Part shown: positions 47,910-60,142 of the stretch, piece by piece
Position numbering within the stretch: position 1 is the stretch's first letter
Layout: each line of letters starts with the position of its first letter
NCBI GenBank assembly: GCA_023525715.1
Contig: CM042012.1
Coordinates: forward strand, 118,843,798-118,907,797
Length of the DNA stretch: 64,000 nt
Direction of reading: 5' to 3'
DNA from: Cichorium intybus
Taxonomy: Eukaryota; Streptophyta; Magnoliopsida; Asterales; Asteraceae
Notes under the pieces: generated by a model
The model's input: the letters and a program-made list of their open reading frames with translations, nothing else
What the model was told of the DNA's origin: nothing
Databases searched by the model: none
Program-made: the position numbers and the translations under genes

Positions 47910-48287
47910 TTTGTAAACATTTCTACTCTTTTAGACATTTAGATTATGTTTGTCATTTAGACGATTGTTAAAACTTGTTTTGTAATGGATAATTGTGGTT
48001 TAGACGATTGCTAAAACTTGTTTTGTAATGGATAATTGTTAAAAGTTATGTTTATTGTTTTTGTGTGTGAAATTCAAATAAAATTTGGTCAATTCTATTA
48101 GTTTTGTGCTGAATTTTGGGAAAAATATGGATTTTTTTCGTGTTTTTTTTAAAGTTGTACATTTCCTCAGATGTCCCAGGAAGTTTCTCCGAAACAGGTT
48201 CCAAGGAAATTTCGTGGAAATTCATTTCCTATGAAATTCCTTGGAAAACCGTTTCTTAGGAAGTTCTTCGGAAAACCCAACAACTTT
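47910..48287. repeat. CACTA-type subterminal repeats, left part
   Basis: After the last exon, from about 48160, imperfect repeats around TTCCTTGGAAA, GAAATTTC and TTCGGAAA alternate in orientation, typical of subterminal regions of plant CACTA elements. Resumes at 57876 after a gypsy insertion. Confidence 0.5.
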
Positions 48288-50578
48288 TGAAACGACCAAA
48301 AATTTATAATAAAAATATGTAAAATAAGTTGTGTGTAATTCTAAGCTTTATGTGTATTCTTATGAAAAACTATGTTTGTAAGGGTAAATTGGTCAGTTGA
48401 CCACATGCAGAAATTATCATTAAAGTTATTTTTAATTTTAGGACTAAAAATGTGAGAAATTAGATTCTATGTAAAGATAATTGAGTTTTGGTGGCCAACG
48501 TTCAAGGAAGTGAACTAGAGGGACCAAAACTGTAAATATGGAAAATATAAAAAATGAGAAAAATATCTCATTAATAATCATAAAATCAGAGAAGGGTTCT
48601 AGAGGTTACGGGAGAGAGCTTGAAGATACGATCTCTGCAAATTCACAAGATTGAAGCAAGAATTGAAGTTTCAAAGGTTAGTAATCAAGTTCTAGCTCCA
48701 ATTCTTGAGTTGGTTCTTCACGGGATGAACTGAAATCTTATTTTCAGTCATGATTCCAAGTGATTAACATGGTTATTATGTTCTGCACATGAAGGGTGTT
48801 ACGAACATACCAAATAATCCAAGAGTTTTGGTTAATTCCATGGAAATGGGTTTTTAACTCAAGAACCCTAGAAACGGGTTTAAGAGATGAAACTGATTTT
48901 GTATGGTTCTTATGGTCTTCTTAAGTCAAACATAACATAAATGATGCAAGAAATCAGTTCCAAGCTTTAAAGACTCACTAAAATGATTTTTGGTGAAAAA
49001 TGGTGTTTTCGGAAGAATTTTCAAGATTTTAAAGAAGGTTTGATGATTTTGAAGTTTAAAAATAAGTGTAAGTTGGTATTTAGGGCCTAGATATGACCCT
49101 AAACCAATTAAGTTAAGTATTAAGAGCTTAATGGGGCAAATAGTGAAACTGCAGTTTGGAAAATCGTCAAAATGGGCATTTTACTTTGCGATCGCGACCC
49201 GACCACCCTATGGTCGCGACGCGACCTGACGGCAGAAAGAAATTGCAGTTTTGCTTCAAGTCTCCTGTCAAGTGATCTTGAGTTTTGAGATTTGGTCCTA
49301 TACTTGTCCGATTGACCTCAAATTTTGAACATAGGTCCAATATAGTTCAAAACTTCACAGAAAATTGTCGGAATTAAAATACGACCCCTCGAGGGTACTG
49401 TAGTAAAATACGTATAATATACGAGTTAATTAAAGTTGGTCATTCAAAAGTTATACACTTGTTTTGACCATTAATGGTATAATAAGGACTCTAATATGTT
49501 ATAGAGTCAACTAGAATGTAAATTAATGTATCATATACTATATATAGGTGCAAGTCAAGTAATTGGACATCGAAAGGGTAAAGAACCAAGGGACGTCTAA
49601 TCGACTTTTCAAGAGTTATAAGGTGAGTACATATAGTATTTTTACCCATTTTGGGATACATAGCAAGTAAGTAAGTATTTTTTCAGATTTCATATAATAT
49701 TTTTATGTGTGAAAATATTTGCAAGAATGATAAATTTTCTAGCTTATATGGAAAGTAAACTGCTATATTTGAAAATATGATTTTGGCAATAGCCTAGATT
49801 ATGGTAAAAGCATGTTTAAGTCAAAAGCTTGGCATTTAGCCATTATGTGTACAAGTAATGTTTCAGTTTCCAGAAAGTATTTTTATATATGACTGGTATT
49901 GTGGCTAGCAATGTTAGTAAGGGAACTATGTTCCACCTACCCGGGCTAGGTAAGGAGTCTACTGGGGAAAACCCTTCGCGAAGTAGGCTGCCTCAGCACT
50001 TCTACTGTTAGGATTGATCCGTTCTTTCTAGCTGTAGAGACTTGGGGTATCACTTATAGTGATTAAAGCCCTAAGTATAAAAATCCAGCAAGTTTATAAA
50101 ACCAGTCAAAGAAAGTATGAAAGAAGCTATTTTTGCAAAGCATGATATAAGATGATTTTTTTTTAAAGTAAATAAGTATAGTATGCTTACTATAAAGTTT
50201 TGACAATGGTTTATGTTATAATTGTTACAAAAGATCGAAAAAGAAATTTAATGTTTGAGTCTAAAACTCATGTAACTCACGAGACATTTTGTCTTACGTA
50301 TTCTATTTTTATGTCATGTATTCCAGGTTCAGGTACGAAGTGGTGAGATAGTTTGAAGTTGTAAAATAAGTCCTAGTGTGTAAAAGAGTGGAGCTGGGTA
50401 CAACTATCATGTATTGGTATTGATTAAATCTTTTTCCTTAAACTTTATGGTTGTTTGATATGTATTTGTAACACCCCTTATTGTATTTAAGAGCAAAGAC
50501 AATGGTTTTTGGTAAACCGTATTTTGTTAAATATGCTTTTATGTAATATAAATGGTTATTAAAAGTTGGGGCGTTACA
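48288..50578 (+). repeat. 5' LTR of the gypsy element
   Basis: TGAAACGACC to GGGCGTTACA. Holds one CG-rich module (about 49189-49229) and TATATATAG near 49540. Confidence 0.95.
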
Positions 50579-50581
50579 AGT

Positions 50582-50594
50582 TGGTATCAGAGCC
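50582..50594 (+). other. Primer binding site of the gypsy element
   Basis: TGGTATCAGAGCC, three bases after the LTR. Confidence 0.92.
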
Positions 50595-50961
50595 ATAGTT
50601 TAAGCGAATTAGGATTGGATCATTCCACTCCTAGGCTTAGACTTGTGAAATAGTCGGTTAGAATGAGTTACATAATTTTTATGTCTTAAGGAATTAAGAC
50701 ATTATTTGTTAATGGAATTATATGAGTATATTTATGAGTTAAAAGTAGCTAATTGATACTAGTGAACAGCGGAACCGAGCGAAAACATTGGGAACAACAT
50801 GTGTAGGTGATTATGGTAATATGGGCCCGTATTATCATAATCACAAGACACGTATTGAGCCTAGTGTAGCCGCGAGGGAATACTGGGAAACTGGTGGAAA
50901 AGTAGTAAACTAATATTATGATATATTATGAAATACTAAAGTATTGGAATTTTATAGCAAG

Positions 50962-52191
50962 ATGCGAACTAGAAGTGGCCAAGGATCGTATGCGGAAAAT
51001 CCAGATCCTAATGCAAGGCCTCCTATTCCTCCTCGACCGCCCCAAGCCGTTGATGATGACATTTCTAGGGGTGAGGTTAATCCACCTCCATTGACATTGG
51101 AGGCAATTCAGAAATTATTACATGACTCTCAAGTACAAACTAGACAAGAAATGACTCGCCTTCTGGATGAACGATTTGGCAAAAGATCAATATCACAAAA
51201 TGAAGATAGTGAGAAAAGTGTGGCTCCTGAGGGCACTGACCCAGTACAGACCTCTTCTCAGGGAGATTCTTCTTCCAAATCGCAGCCACAGTTCAAGACT
51301 AAAGGAGTGTGTACTTTTAAGGACTTTATATCCTGTCGGCCTAAGGAGTTCAACAGGGAGATGGACCCACGAATAACTATTCGGTGGGTGACTGAAATGG
51401 AACAAGTTCTTCGCATCTGCCGTTGCGAAGAGGATATGAAGGTAGGATTTGCTTCTCAAATGCTAAAGGCGGAAGCTCTTAATTGGTGGAATACTCTCCG
51501 CCGAACAAAGGGAAGTGAGTGTGTGGATGCGTTGTCTTGGGAGGAGTTTGTTCAGCGGTTGAAAGGCAAGTTCTGTTCAGCTAGGCATCGGGAGAACTTG
51601 GTCAATGAATTCTTTGCTCTTACAAAGGAAAAACAGACAGTTGACGAGTACACTAAGAAGTTTTGTGAGATGTTGCCGTTTTTGGAAGATACATTACCGA
51701 CTGAGGCTGGAAGGATAAACCTGTATGTTAATAGGTTACCGGGGGACTACTTATTGGAAGTTGGCAAGGCTACTACTCTCGATGAAGCCATTGAATCTGC
51801 GGCTAGAGTTGAGAGTATGATAGAGAAAAAGGCCAACGAACGACAAGCTTTTGGGGAGAAGCGAAAGTCTTCAGGAATCTCTGGAGCAAGCAAGAAGAGT
51901 CGTTTTTCATCGGCATTTTCTAAGCAAAGTGAGGTCAAGGAATGTAAGAAGTGTGGAAAGAGGCACAGTGGGGAATGCAAGAAGGGCACTAGTGGGTGCT
52001 ACAAATGTAGTCTTTCGGGCCACCAAGCTAAAGATTGCAAGGTGAAGGATATTAACGAAGTGGAATGCTACAACTGCCACAAAAAAGGCCATTACAGTAC
52101 CAATTGTCCAAAGAAGAAGAATGAGACGCTAGTTTCCACTGCAAATAATAAAAAGACGGAGCCGACAAAGACGAAAGGGAGAGCGTTTTAG
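50962..52191 (+). CDS. Gypsy gag
   Basis: The ATG at 50962 (MRTRSGQGSY) is preferred over the TTG that opens the frame at 50944. Retrotransposon gag domain: RPKEFNREMDPRITIRWVTE, ALNWWNTLRR, FFALTKEKQTVDEYTKKF. Zinc-knuckle region near the C-terminus: CYKCSLSGHQAKDC and CYNCHKKGHYSTNC. It ends GRAF-TAG, followed at once by ATG-ACC in the same frame; the family usually reads through with Gln here, so this stop looks like CAG to TAG. Confidence 0.9.
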   Translation: MRTRSGQGSYAENPDPNARPPIPPRPPQAVDDDISRGEVNPPPLTLEAIQKLLHDSQVQTRQEMTRLLDERFGKRSISQNEDSEKSVAPEGTDPVQTSSQGDSSSKSQPQFKTKGVCTFKDFISCRPKEFNREMDPRITIRWVTEMEQVLRICRCEEDMKVGFASQMLKAEALNWWNTLRRTKGSECVDALSWEEFVQRLKGKFCSARHRENLVNEFFALTKEKQTVDEYTKKFCEMLPFLEDTLPTEAGRINLYVNRLPGDYLLEVGKATTLDEAIESAARVESMIEKKANERQAFGEKRKSSGISGASKKSRFSSAFSKQSEVKECKKCGKRHSGECKKGTSGCYKCSLSGHQAKDCKVKDINEVECYNCHKKGHYSTNCPKKKNETLVSTANNKKTEPTKTKGRAF

Positions 52192-55100
52192 ATGACCCTT
52201 GAAGAGGCCAAAGAGGATCAGGACGTGGTGGCAGGTACACTCATTGTAAACTCACAACCTGCTTATGTTCTTTTTGATTCTGGAGCACATTTCTCCTTTG
52301 TGTCCCATGAATTTCGTAAGCGTCTGAACATACCAATGAAACCCTTAGATGATGTCTGTGTAATAGAAGTCGCGAATGGAGAGCTAGTTACAGTACGTCA
52401 TGTATATGAGAAATGTCCAATTGAGATTAATGGGCGAATCTTAAAGGCTAACTTGCTACCTATCGGGATTAAAGGATTCGATATTATTATTGGGATGGAT
52501 TGGCTCGGAATTCATAATGCTAAAATCCTTTGCGGAAAAAGAATAGTATCGATCAAAATGCCTGATGGTAGTAAAGCTTATATGTATGGAGAACGACGGA
52601 AGAATATGCAAAGTCTCATTACTGCTATTAAGGCCCGTAAATGCATCCATAAAGGGTGTGAATCATTTATCGCTTATGTGATGAATGGGAAGAAAGAGAA
52701 GCAGAAGGTGGAGGATATAAAAGTGGTCAATGAATTCCCTGAAGTTTTTCCTGATGACTTACCTGGGTTACCACCCATTAGGCAAGTCGAATTTCGCATT
52801 GACCTGGTCCCTGGAGCAAGTCTCATTACTCGTGCGCCGTACCGCCTTGCTCCTACAGAGATGAGAGAACTTATGTCTCAGTTGCAAGAACTTCTTGACA
52901 AGGGGTTCATTCGTCCCAGCTCTTCTCCTTGGGGAGCTCCGGTGTTGTTTGTTAAGAAGAAGGACGGTAGTATGCGTATGTGTATAGATTATCGTGAGCT
53001 TAATAAGGTGACAATCAAGAATCGATACCCTTTGCCACGAATTGATGATTTATTCGATCAGTTGCAAGGAGCTAGTTATTTCTCTAAAATTGATCTTCGA
53101 TCTGGATATCATCAAGTACGGGTGAAGGATGAAGATGTATGTACGACTGCATTCCGAACTCGATATGGTCACTATGAATTTTTAGTGATGCCATTCGGTC
53201 TCACTAATGCCCCAGTTGTGTTTATGGACCTTATGAATAGGGTCTGTAAACCTTTTCTTGACAAATTCGTTATCGTTTTCATTGACGACATTCTGGTCTA
53301 CTCGAAAAGTGAAGCGGAGCACGAAGTGCACTTACGTGAAGTGTTGTGTACTCTGAAGAAGGAACGATTATATGCAAAGTTGTCAAAGTGCGACTTTTGG
53401 TTGCTGGAAGTTCAATTTCTGGGCCATGTTGTTTCAGCTGAAGGTATTAAAGTGGACCCAGCAAAAATAGAAGCGGTAATGAAATGGGAACCACCGAAAA
53501 CACCTACAGAAGTTAGGAGTTTTCTTGGGTTAGCCGGTTATTACCGACGATTTATCCAAGATTTTTCTAAAATAGTAGTGCCACTAACTCGGCTAACCCG
53601 GAAAGAGGTGAAGTTTAGCTGGGGAGAAAAACAGCAAGAAGCCTTCGAGATATTGAAGAAGAAGCTATGTGAAGCTCCAGTATTATCTTTACCAGAAGGC
53701 ATAGAAGAGTTTGTAGTATTCAGCGATGCGTCTAATAGAGGTCTCGGTTATATACTTATGCAACGGGGCAAAGTCATTGCCTATGCCTCTAGATAGCTAA
53801 AAGATGCAGAGACGCGTTATACTACTCATGATTTAGAATTAGCTGCAATTGTGTTTGCATTGAAAATTTGGAGACACTATCTGTATGGGATGAAATGCAA
53901 GATATATACAGATCACAAAAGTCTACAATATCTTTTCACTCAAAAAGAATTGAATTTGAGACAGACACGATGGATCGAGCTCGTGAATGATTATGATTGT
54001 GAAATAATATATCACGAAGGAAAAGCTAACGTAGTAGCCGATGCTTTAAGCCGAAAGATACGTGAAAAAGTTGTTAAAGGGAGGTCCATGAGAATTGAAG
54101 TGGTCTCAACTTTAATTCAAAAGATTAAAGAAGCTCAAAACAGTGCTTTAATCGAGGATAATATAAAGAAGGAAAAGCTTGGGAAAAAGGTGGTGTTTGA
54201 AGTAAATACACAAGGGTTGCGTACTTTTAAAGGACGTATTTGGGTTCCCAAATATGGAGCAACCAGAAAGATAGTCTTGGATGATTCTCACAAATCCAAG
54301 TATTCTATATATCCTGGAAGTACGAAAACATATCAAGATTTGAAGCAACATTACTGGTGGCCAGGAATGAAAAAGAGAATAGCAAAGTACATATCCCGTT
54401 GTGAGACCTGTGTACAAGTAAAAGCAGAACATCAGGTGTCGTATGGTAATGCGCAGTCGTTGCAGATACCAGCAGGGAAGTGGGAAGAAGTGACCATGGA
54501 TTTTGTCGTGGGGCTGCCGAGAACACGAAGAGGACACGATAGTATATGGGTCATTGTTGACAGATTGACCAAAAGTGCCCTATTCCTCGCGATTAAAGAA
54601 ACTACCCCACTTGGAGCATTAGCTCAGTTGTACATTGATGAAGTGATCAGACTTCATGGAGCACCTTTGTCTATACTCTCAGATAGAGATCCTCGGTTCA
54701 CGTCCAACTTTTGGGATTCTCTACAAGAAAGGATGGGAACTCGAATCAAGATGAGTACAGCCTATCATCCTCAGACAGATGGACAAAGCGAACGTACTAT
54801 CCAGACATTGGAAGACATGTTGAGATCATGTGCCATTGATTTTGGAGGTAGTTGGGATGAGCACCTACCATTGGTAGAATTTTCGTATAACAACAGTTAT
54901 CACTCAAGCATCAAGATGCCGCCTTTTGAAGCGTTATACGGTAGAAAGTGTAGAACACCAGTGTGTTGGTTAGAAGCTGGTGAAACAAAACTCACTGGGC
55001 CAGAAATTGTAAGAATGACGAATGAAAAGATTGGTGTGATACAGACCAACATGAAAGCTGCGCAAGATCGCCAAAGAAGCTACTCAAATTTGAAGAAAAG

Positions 55101-55562
55101 ACCCTATGACCTAAAAGAAGGTGATTTGGTGATGATAAAAGTATCACCTTGGAAGGGGTGATAAGATTTGGCAAGAGAGGGAAGTTGAGTCCAAGATATA
55201 TTGGACCCTTCAAAATTTTGAAAAGAATTGGACTACAAGCGTTCAAACTGGAACTGCCACAAGAACTCAAAGGGATACATGATACATTTCATGTATGTTA
55301 TCTCAAGAAGTACTTTGGGAAGAAAGAGTTAACTATTCCTTTAGAAGAAATAAGCGTGGAAACACCCAACAGACTAGTTGAAGAACCAGAAGCAATGTTA
55401 GAGGTGAAAACCAAGAAGCTAAGGAACAAAGAAATTGACCTAGTATTGGTCAAGTGGAAACATTCACTGGGCTCGGATTTGACTTGGGAAACTTTGGAAA
55501 TCATGAAGAAAAGATACCCTAATTTTACAGATTTTAAAGCGATTCCGAGGACGGAATCCTAA
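52192..55562 (+). pseudogene. Gypsy pol: protease, RT, RNase H, integrase, chromodomain-like tail
   Basis: Protease VLFDSGAHFSF; RT WGAPVLFVKKKDGSMRMCID and catalytic FIDDILVYSK; RNase H FVVFSDASNRG then, after a TAG at 53794-53796 (YASR-stop-LKD, normally Gln), WRHYLYGMKCKIYTDHKS. Integrase: zinc residues ending CETCVQVK, then DFVVGLPRTRRG (D), LSDRDPRFTSNFW (D), HPQTDGQSERTIQ (E). Near 55155 a 1-nt loss shifts the frame; the final part (55149-55562) holds PRYIGPFKILKRIG and a chromodomain-like stretch VLVKWKHSLGSDLTWE. All catalytic motifs are visible; the lesions are few. Confidence 0.92.
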
Positions 55563-55577
55563 TTAGGGGGAGGTAGT

Positions 55578-57870
55578 TGAAACGACCAAAAATTTATAAT
55601 AAAAATATGTAAAATAAGTTGTGTGTAATTCTAAGCTTTATGTGTATTCTTATGAAAAAACTATGTTTGTAAGGGTAAATTGGTCAGTTGACCACATGCA
55701 TAAATTATCATTAAAGTTATTTTTAATTTTAGGACTAAAAATGTGAGAAATTAGATTCTATGTAAAGATAATTGAGTTTTGGTGGCCAACGTTCAAGGAA
55801 GTGAACTAGAGGGACCAAAACTGTAAATATGGAAAATATAAAAAATGAGAAAAATATCTCATTAATCATCATAAAATTTGAGAAGGGTTCTAGAGGTTAC
55901 GGGAGAGAGCTTGAAGATACGATCTCTGCAAATTCACAAGATTGAAGCAAGAATTGAAGTTTCAAAGGTTAGTAATCAAGTTCTAGCTCCAATTCTTGAG
56001 TTGGTTCTTCACGGGATGAACTGAAATCTTATTTTCAGTCATGATTCCAAGTGATTAACATGGTTATTATGTTCTGCACATGAAGGGTGTTAAGAACATA
56101 CCAAATAATCCAAGAGTTTTGGTTAATTCCATGGAAATGGGTTTTTAACTCAAGAACCCTAGAAACGGGTTTAAGAGATGAAACTGATTTTGTATGGTTC
56201 TTATGGTCTTGTTAAGTCAAACATAACATAAAGGATGCAAGAAATCAGTTCCAAGCTTTAAAGACTCACTAAAATGATTTTTGGTGAAAAATGGTGTTTT
56301 CGGAAGAATTTTCAAGATTTTAAAGAAGGTTTGATGATTTTGAAGTTTAAAAATAAGTGTAAGTTGGTATTTAGGGCCTAGATATGACCCTAAACCAATT
56401 AAGTTAAGTATTAAGAGCTTAATGGGGCAAATAGTGAAACTGCAGTTTGGAAAATCGTCAAAATGGGCATTTTACTTTGCGATCGCGACCCGACCACCCT
56501 ATGGTCGCGACGCGACCTGACGGCAGAAAGAAATTGCAGTTTTGCTTCAAGTCTCCTGTCAAGTGATCTTGAGTTTTGAGATTTGGTCCTATACTTGTCC
56601 GATTGACCTCAAATTTTGAACATAGGTCCAATATAGTTCAAAACTTCACAGAAAATTGTCGGAATTAAAATACGACCCCTCGAGGGTACTGTAGTAAAAT
56701 ACGTACAATATACGAGTTAATTAAAGTTGGTCATTCAAAAGTTATACACTTGTTTTGACCATTAATGGTATAATAAGGACTCTAATATGTTATAGAGTCA
56801 ACTAGAATGTAAATTAATGTATCATATACTATATATAGGTGCAAGTCAAGTAATTGGACATCGAAAGGGTAAAGAACCAAGGGACGTCTAATCGACTTTT
56901 CAAGAGTTATAAGGTGAGTACATGTAGTATTTTTACCCATTTTGGGATACATGGCAAGTAAGTAAGTATTTTTTCAGATTTCATACAATATTTTTATGTG
57001 TGAAAATATTTGCAAGAATGATAAATTTTCTAGCTTATATGGAAAGTAAACTGCTATATTTGAAAATATGATTTTGGCAATAGCTTAGATTATGGTAAAA
57101 GCATGTTTAAGTCAAAAGCTTGGCATTTAGCCATTATGTGTACAAGTAATGTTTCAGTTTCTAGAAAGTATTTTTATATATGACTGGTATTGTGGCTAGC
57201 AATGTTAATAAGGGAACTATGTTCCACCTACCCGGGCTAGGTAAGGAGTCTACTGGGGAAAACCCCTTCGCGAAGTAGGCTGCCTCAGCACTTCTACTGT
57301 TAGGATTGATCCGTTCTTTCTAGCTGTAGAGACTTGGGTATCACTTATAGTGATTAAAGCCCTAAGTATAAAAATCCAGCAGGTTTATAAAACCAGTCAA
57401 AGAAAGTATGAAAGAAGCTATTTTTGCAAAGCATGATATAAGATGATTTTTTTTAAAGTAAATAAGTATAGTATGTTTATACTATAAAGTTTTGACAATG
57501 GTTTATGTTATAATTGTTACAAAAGATCGAAAAAGAAATTTAATGTTTGAGTCTAAAACTCATGTAACTCACGAGACATTTTGTCTTACGTATTCTATTT
57601 TTATGCCATGTATTCCAGGTTCAGGTACGAAGTGGTGAGATAGTTTGAAGTTGTAAAATAAGTCCTAGAGTGTAAAAGAGTGGAGCTGGGTACAGCTATC
57701 ATGTATTGGTATTGATTAAATCCTTTTCCTTAAACTTTATGGTTGTTTGATATGTATTTGTAACACCCCTTATTGTATTTAAGAGCAAAGACAATGGTTT
57801 TTGGTAAACCGTATTTTGTAAAATATGCTTTTATGTAATATAAATGGTTATTAAAAGTTGGGGCGTTACA
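55578..57870 (+). repeat. 3' LTR of the gypsy element
   Basis: Same ends as the 5' LTR; the CG-rich module lies at about 56480-56519. Confidence 0.95.
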
Positions 57871-57875
57871 ACTTT

Positions 57876-58017
57876 AGTGTGTAGGAAAAGTCTCTAGAGT
57901 ACCGACGAATGTTTTCCTCGGAATTGCTTGGAAAAATTCCTTGAAAATTCCTCACCCCATGTTTCTCATGAGGGTTTTTCCTAGAAACCTCATTTATTTG
58001 GAAACACTATCTTCTTA
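57876..58017. repeat. CACTA-type subterminal repeats, right part
   Basis: Continues the TTCCTTGAAAATTCC, CCTCGGAATTGCTTGG pattern seen before 48288. The Harbinger element at 58018 is inserted here; 60075-60142 continues with TTTTTGAGGAATATATTC, perhaps toward the CACTA end. Confidence 0.45.
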
Positions 58018-58416
58018 GGGTGGGGGGAGTAGATCCCTCCCATCCCACTGAACCCACGCGCCACGTCAGCTTTTCTCTCTCCTCTCACTTCCATTTTCCT
58101 CATCTTTCACCAATCTTTCACCAATCTTTCACCCATGGAACCAGTACCCACTGAACCCACTGAACCTACAATGCCACATCATATATTTGATATTTAAATT
58201 CATTTATTAATTTAATAAATGATTTTTAATATTTAATTTAATATTATAAATAATGATAATATGCAATTAATAAAATAAAAATCACAAATAACATAAAATT
58301 AAAAAACCACACCATTACATAAATTAAAAAGAAAATTCATACCTAGAAATAAAATCCTAAATACGGAATAATAAAACCTAAATAACGGAAATGAAATACT
58401 AAAAACGTTAAAACAC

Positions 58417-59727
58417 CTAGTGATCCAAAGTAGCTATGTATGTATGCTCGATGTGGTCTACAAGATCCGCAAGAAGTTTTTGGTGAATTCCTTGATTGCG
58501 TATTTCGAGAATCAAGTCAGGGCTAACTTCTTGTTCGTTTGGGGAATCTGGAACATGTACTGGACATATAGCCCTACCTTCATCCTGGATGATCATGTTG
58601 TGTAAAATTAGGCAAGCGTACATGATATCTTTACATCGATCGACGTCGACGGACCGTGCAGGCTGTCTGATAATAGCCCATTTTGCTTTTAGAACGCCAA
58701 AGGCTCGTTCAACGTCCTTTCTTGCCGCTTCTTGGGCCGCCTTGAAACACTTCTTTTTGGGGGTAATAGGGTGTGAAAATGATTTCACAAATGTTGCCCA
58801 GTTAGGGTATATCCCATCAGCAAGATAGTACCCATGCTTGTATTCTTCCCCCTCCAAAACAAATGAACATGATGGTGCTGTACCAAGAATGGTATCATTG
58901 AATAGCGGTGATTGGTACAACACATTTAGATCGTTCTTGCCCCCGGCAACACCAAAATATGAATGCCATATCCACAAATCATTTGATGCTACTGCTTCAA
59001 GTATAATTGTAGGATACCTGTGATCACCTCTCATGTACTGGCCTCGTAGATATGTTGGACAACTCCGCCAATCCCAATGTGTACAGTCAATGCTACCCAA
59101 CATACCAGGAAAGCCATGTTTGGCTTCGTGTGCAGCATACAACAGTTGAATGTCACTGGTTGTTGGTCTACGCATGTATTCTGCACCATATAACTGAACA
59201 ACACCAGAGCAATAGTTGTAGAGGCTTTCACGGGAAGTTCGTTCTGACATATTCAAGTATTCATCATGTGAATCGGGGGTGCTACCGCCACCCAATTGGC
59301 GGATCGCTGATGTGCATTTCTGCAATCCAGTGAACCCTTTAACTCCACCGGCATTATAAGTTGTCTGGAAAATTGGATAATTCATTTCCAAGTCTTGAGC
59401 AATCCGCACAAACAGTCGTCTACTCATTCGGAACCTATATCTGAAATTAACATCCCCAAACTTTGAATTGGGGACAAAGTAATCTGCCATAAGCTGCTGC
59501 TCAGCAGTTTCTCGATCTCTGTGGAGAAAAGTTCTATGACGAGGAACGCTAGAACTTGCAGTATTTTGGAACATGAAATGTGCAGCTTCAGCAATAACCG
59601 CGATCGTATTCACATCGGTATCGTCATCAGACGATGACGATACCAACGGCATAGGTTCATCCAGTAGTTTGCTGTGAACATACGAACCGGAAGAACTGGA
59701 AGAATCGGAAGAATCAGAAGAACTCAT
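58417..59727 (-). CDS. PIF/Harbinger transposase (DDE), uninterrupted
   Basis: 436 residues, intronless, usual length for the family. Ser/Asp-rich N-terminus; helix-turn-helix-like part near 96-150 (FRYRFRMSRRLFVRIAQDLE); DDE nuclease with Asp214 (GSIDCTHW), Asp304 (YYLADGIYP) and Glu340 (RKDVERAFG). The C-terminal LILHNMII motif is also family-typical. The start MSSSDSSDSS follows a leader with a TATA box. Known role: cuts and inserts DNA at TTA sites, normally with a Myb-type partner encoded by the same element. No disabling lesion is visible; activity is unproven. Confidence 0.95.
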   Translation of the reverse strand: MSSSDSSDSSSSSGSYVHSKLLDEPMPLVSSSSDDDTDVNTIAVIAEAAHFMFQNTASSSVPRHRTFLHRDRETAEQQLMADYFVPNSKFGDVNFRYRFRMSRRLFVRIAQDLEMNYPIFQTTYNAGGVKGFTGLQKCTSAIRQLGGGSTPDSHDEYLNMSERTSRESLYNYCSGVVQLYGAEYMRRPTTSDIQLLYAAHEAKHGFPGMLGSIDCTHWDWRSCPTYLRGQYMRGDHRYPTIILEAVASNDLWIWHSYFGVAGGKNDLNVLYQSPLFNDTILGTAPSCSFVLEGEEYKHGYYLADGIYPNWATFVKSFSHPITPKKKCFKAAQEAARKDVERAFGVLKAKWAIIRQPARSVDVDRCKDIMYACLILHNMIIQDEGRAICPVHVPDSPNEQEVSPDLILEIRNQGIHQKLLADLVDHIEHTYIATLDH

Positions 59728-59846
59728 TTCAATTTAAAATAAATTTGAAATGAGGGTTTTTTTTTTTTGGAAAGGGGAAAATAGAGTTAATGTTGAGAGG
59801 AAGAAAGAAGGGTAAAGGTGTGAGTTTTGAAGGAGTGAAAATGTGG

Positions 59847-59854
59847 TATTTATA
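59847..59854 (-). promoter_or_regulatory. TATA box of the Harbinger transposase
   Basis: TATAAATA on the minus strand, about 120 bp upstream of the ATG and inside the element. Confidence 0.6.
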
Positions 59855-60142
59855 GAGTTGAGGAAGGATAATATTTGGAAGATTAATTTTTTTTTTTTTA
59901 ATTGAAAGTGGGATCATCGGCTTCACCAACCCAAGCCTCACCCCTCCACACCCGAACCCGCTCATCCCGAAAGAGAAGGGGCAGCGGTACCGGAGGTACC
60001 GGCGGTACCGGCGGTACCGCACCCTACTTTTCCTATCCCGCTGCGAGCCCGAACCACTACTCCGTCCACCCTTAGTAATTTTTGAGGAATATATTCTTAG
60101 AAAAAATATTTTTTTAGTAATGTTATGTATTAAGTTAATTAA

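Larger units (their letters stand above)
48288..57870 (+). mobile_element. Ty3/gypsy element (chromovirus/Tekay-like), nearly complete
   Basis: 9583 bp with TSD ACTTT (48283-48287, 57871-57875), LTRs of 2291 and 2293 bp, primer binding site, gag, pol and polypurine tract TTAGGGGGAGGTAGT (55563-55577). LTRs differ at scattered sites only. The pol C-terminus has a chromodomain-like region. Three breaks disable the polyprotein. Confidence 0.94.
58018..60071 (-). mobile_element. PIF/Harbinger element, structurally complete
   Basis: 2054 bp flanked by TTA (58015-58017, 60072-60074). Left end GGGTGGGGGGAGTAG; reverse of right end GGGTGGACGGAGTAG, 13 of 15 matching. One uninterrupted transposase gene and no Myb-type gene. 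Autonomous plant Harbinger elements normally carry both. Confidence 0.92.
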
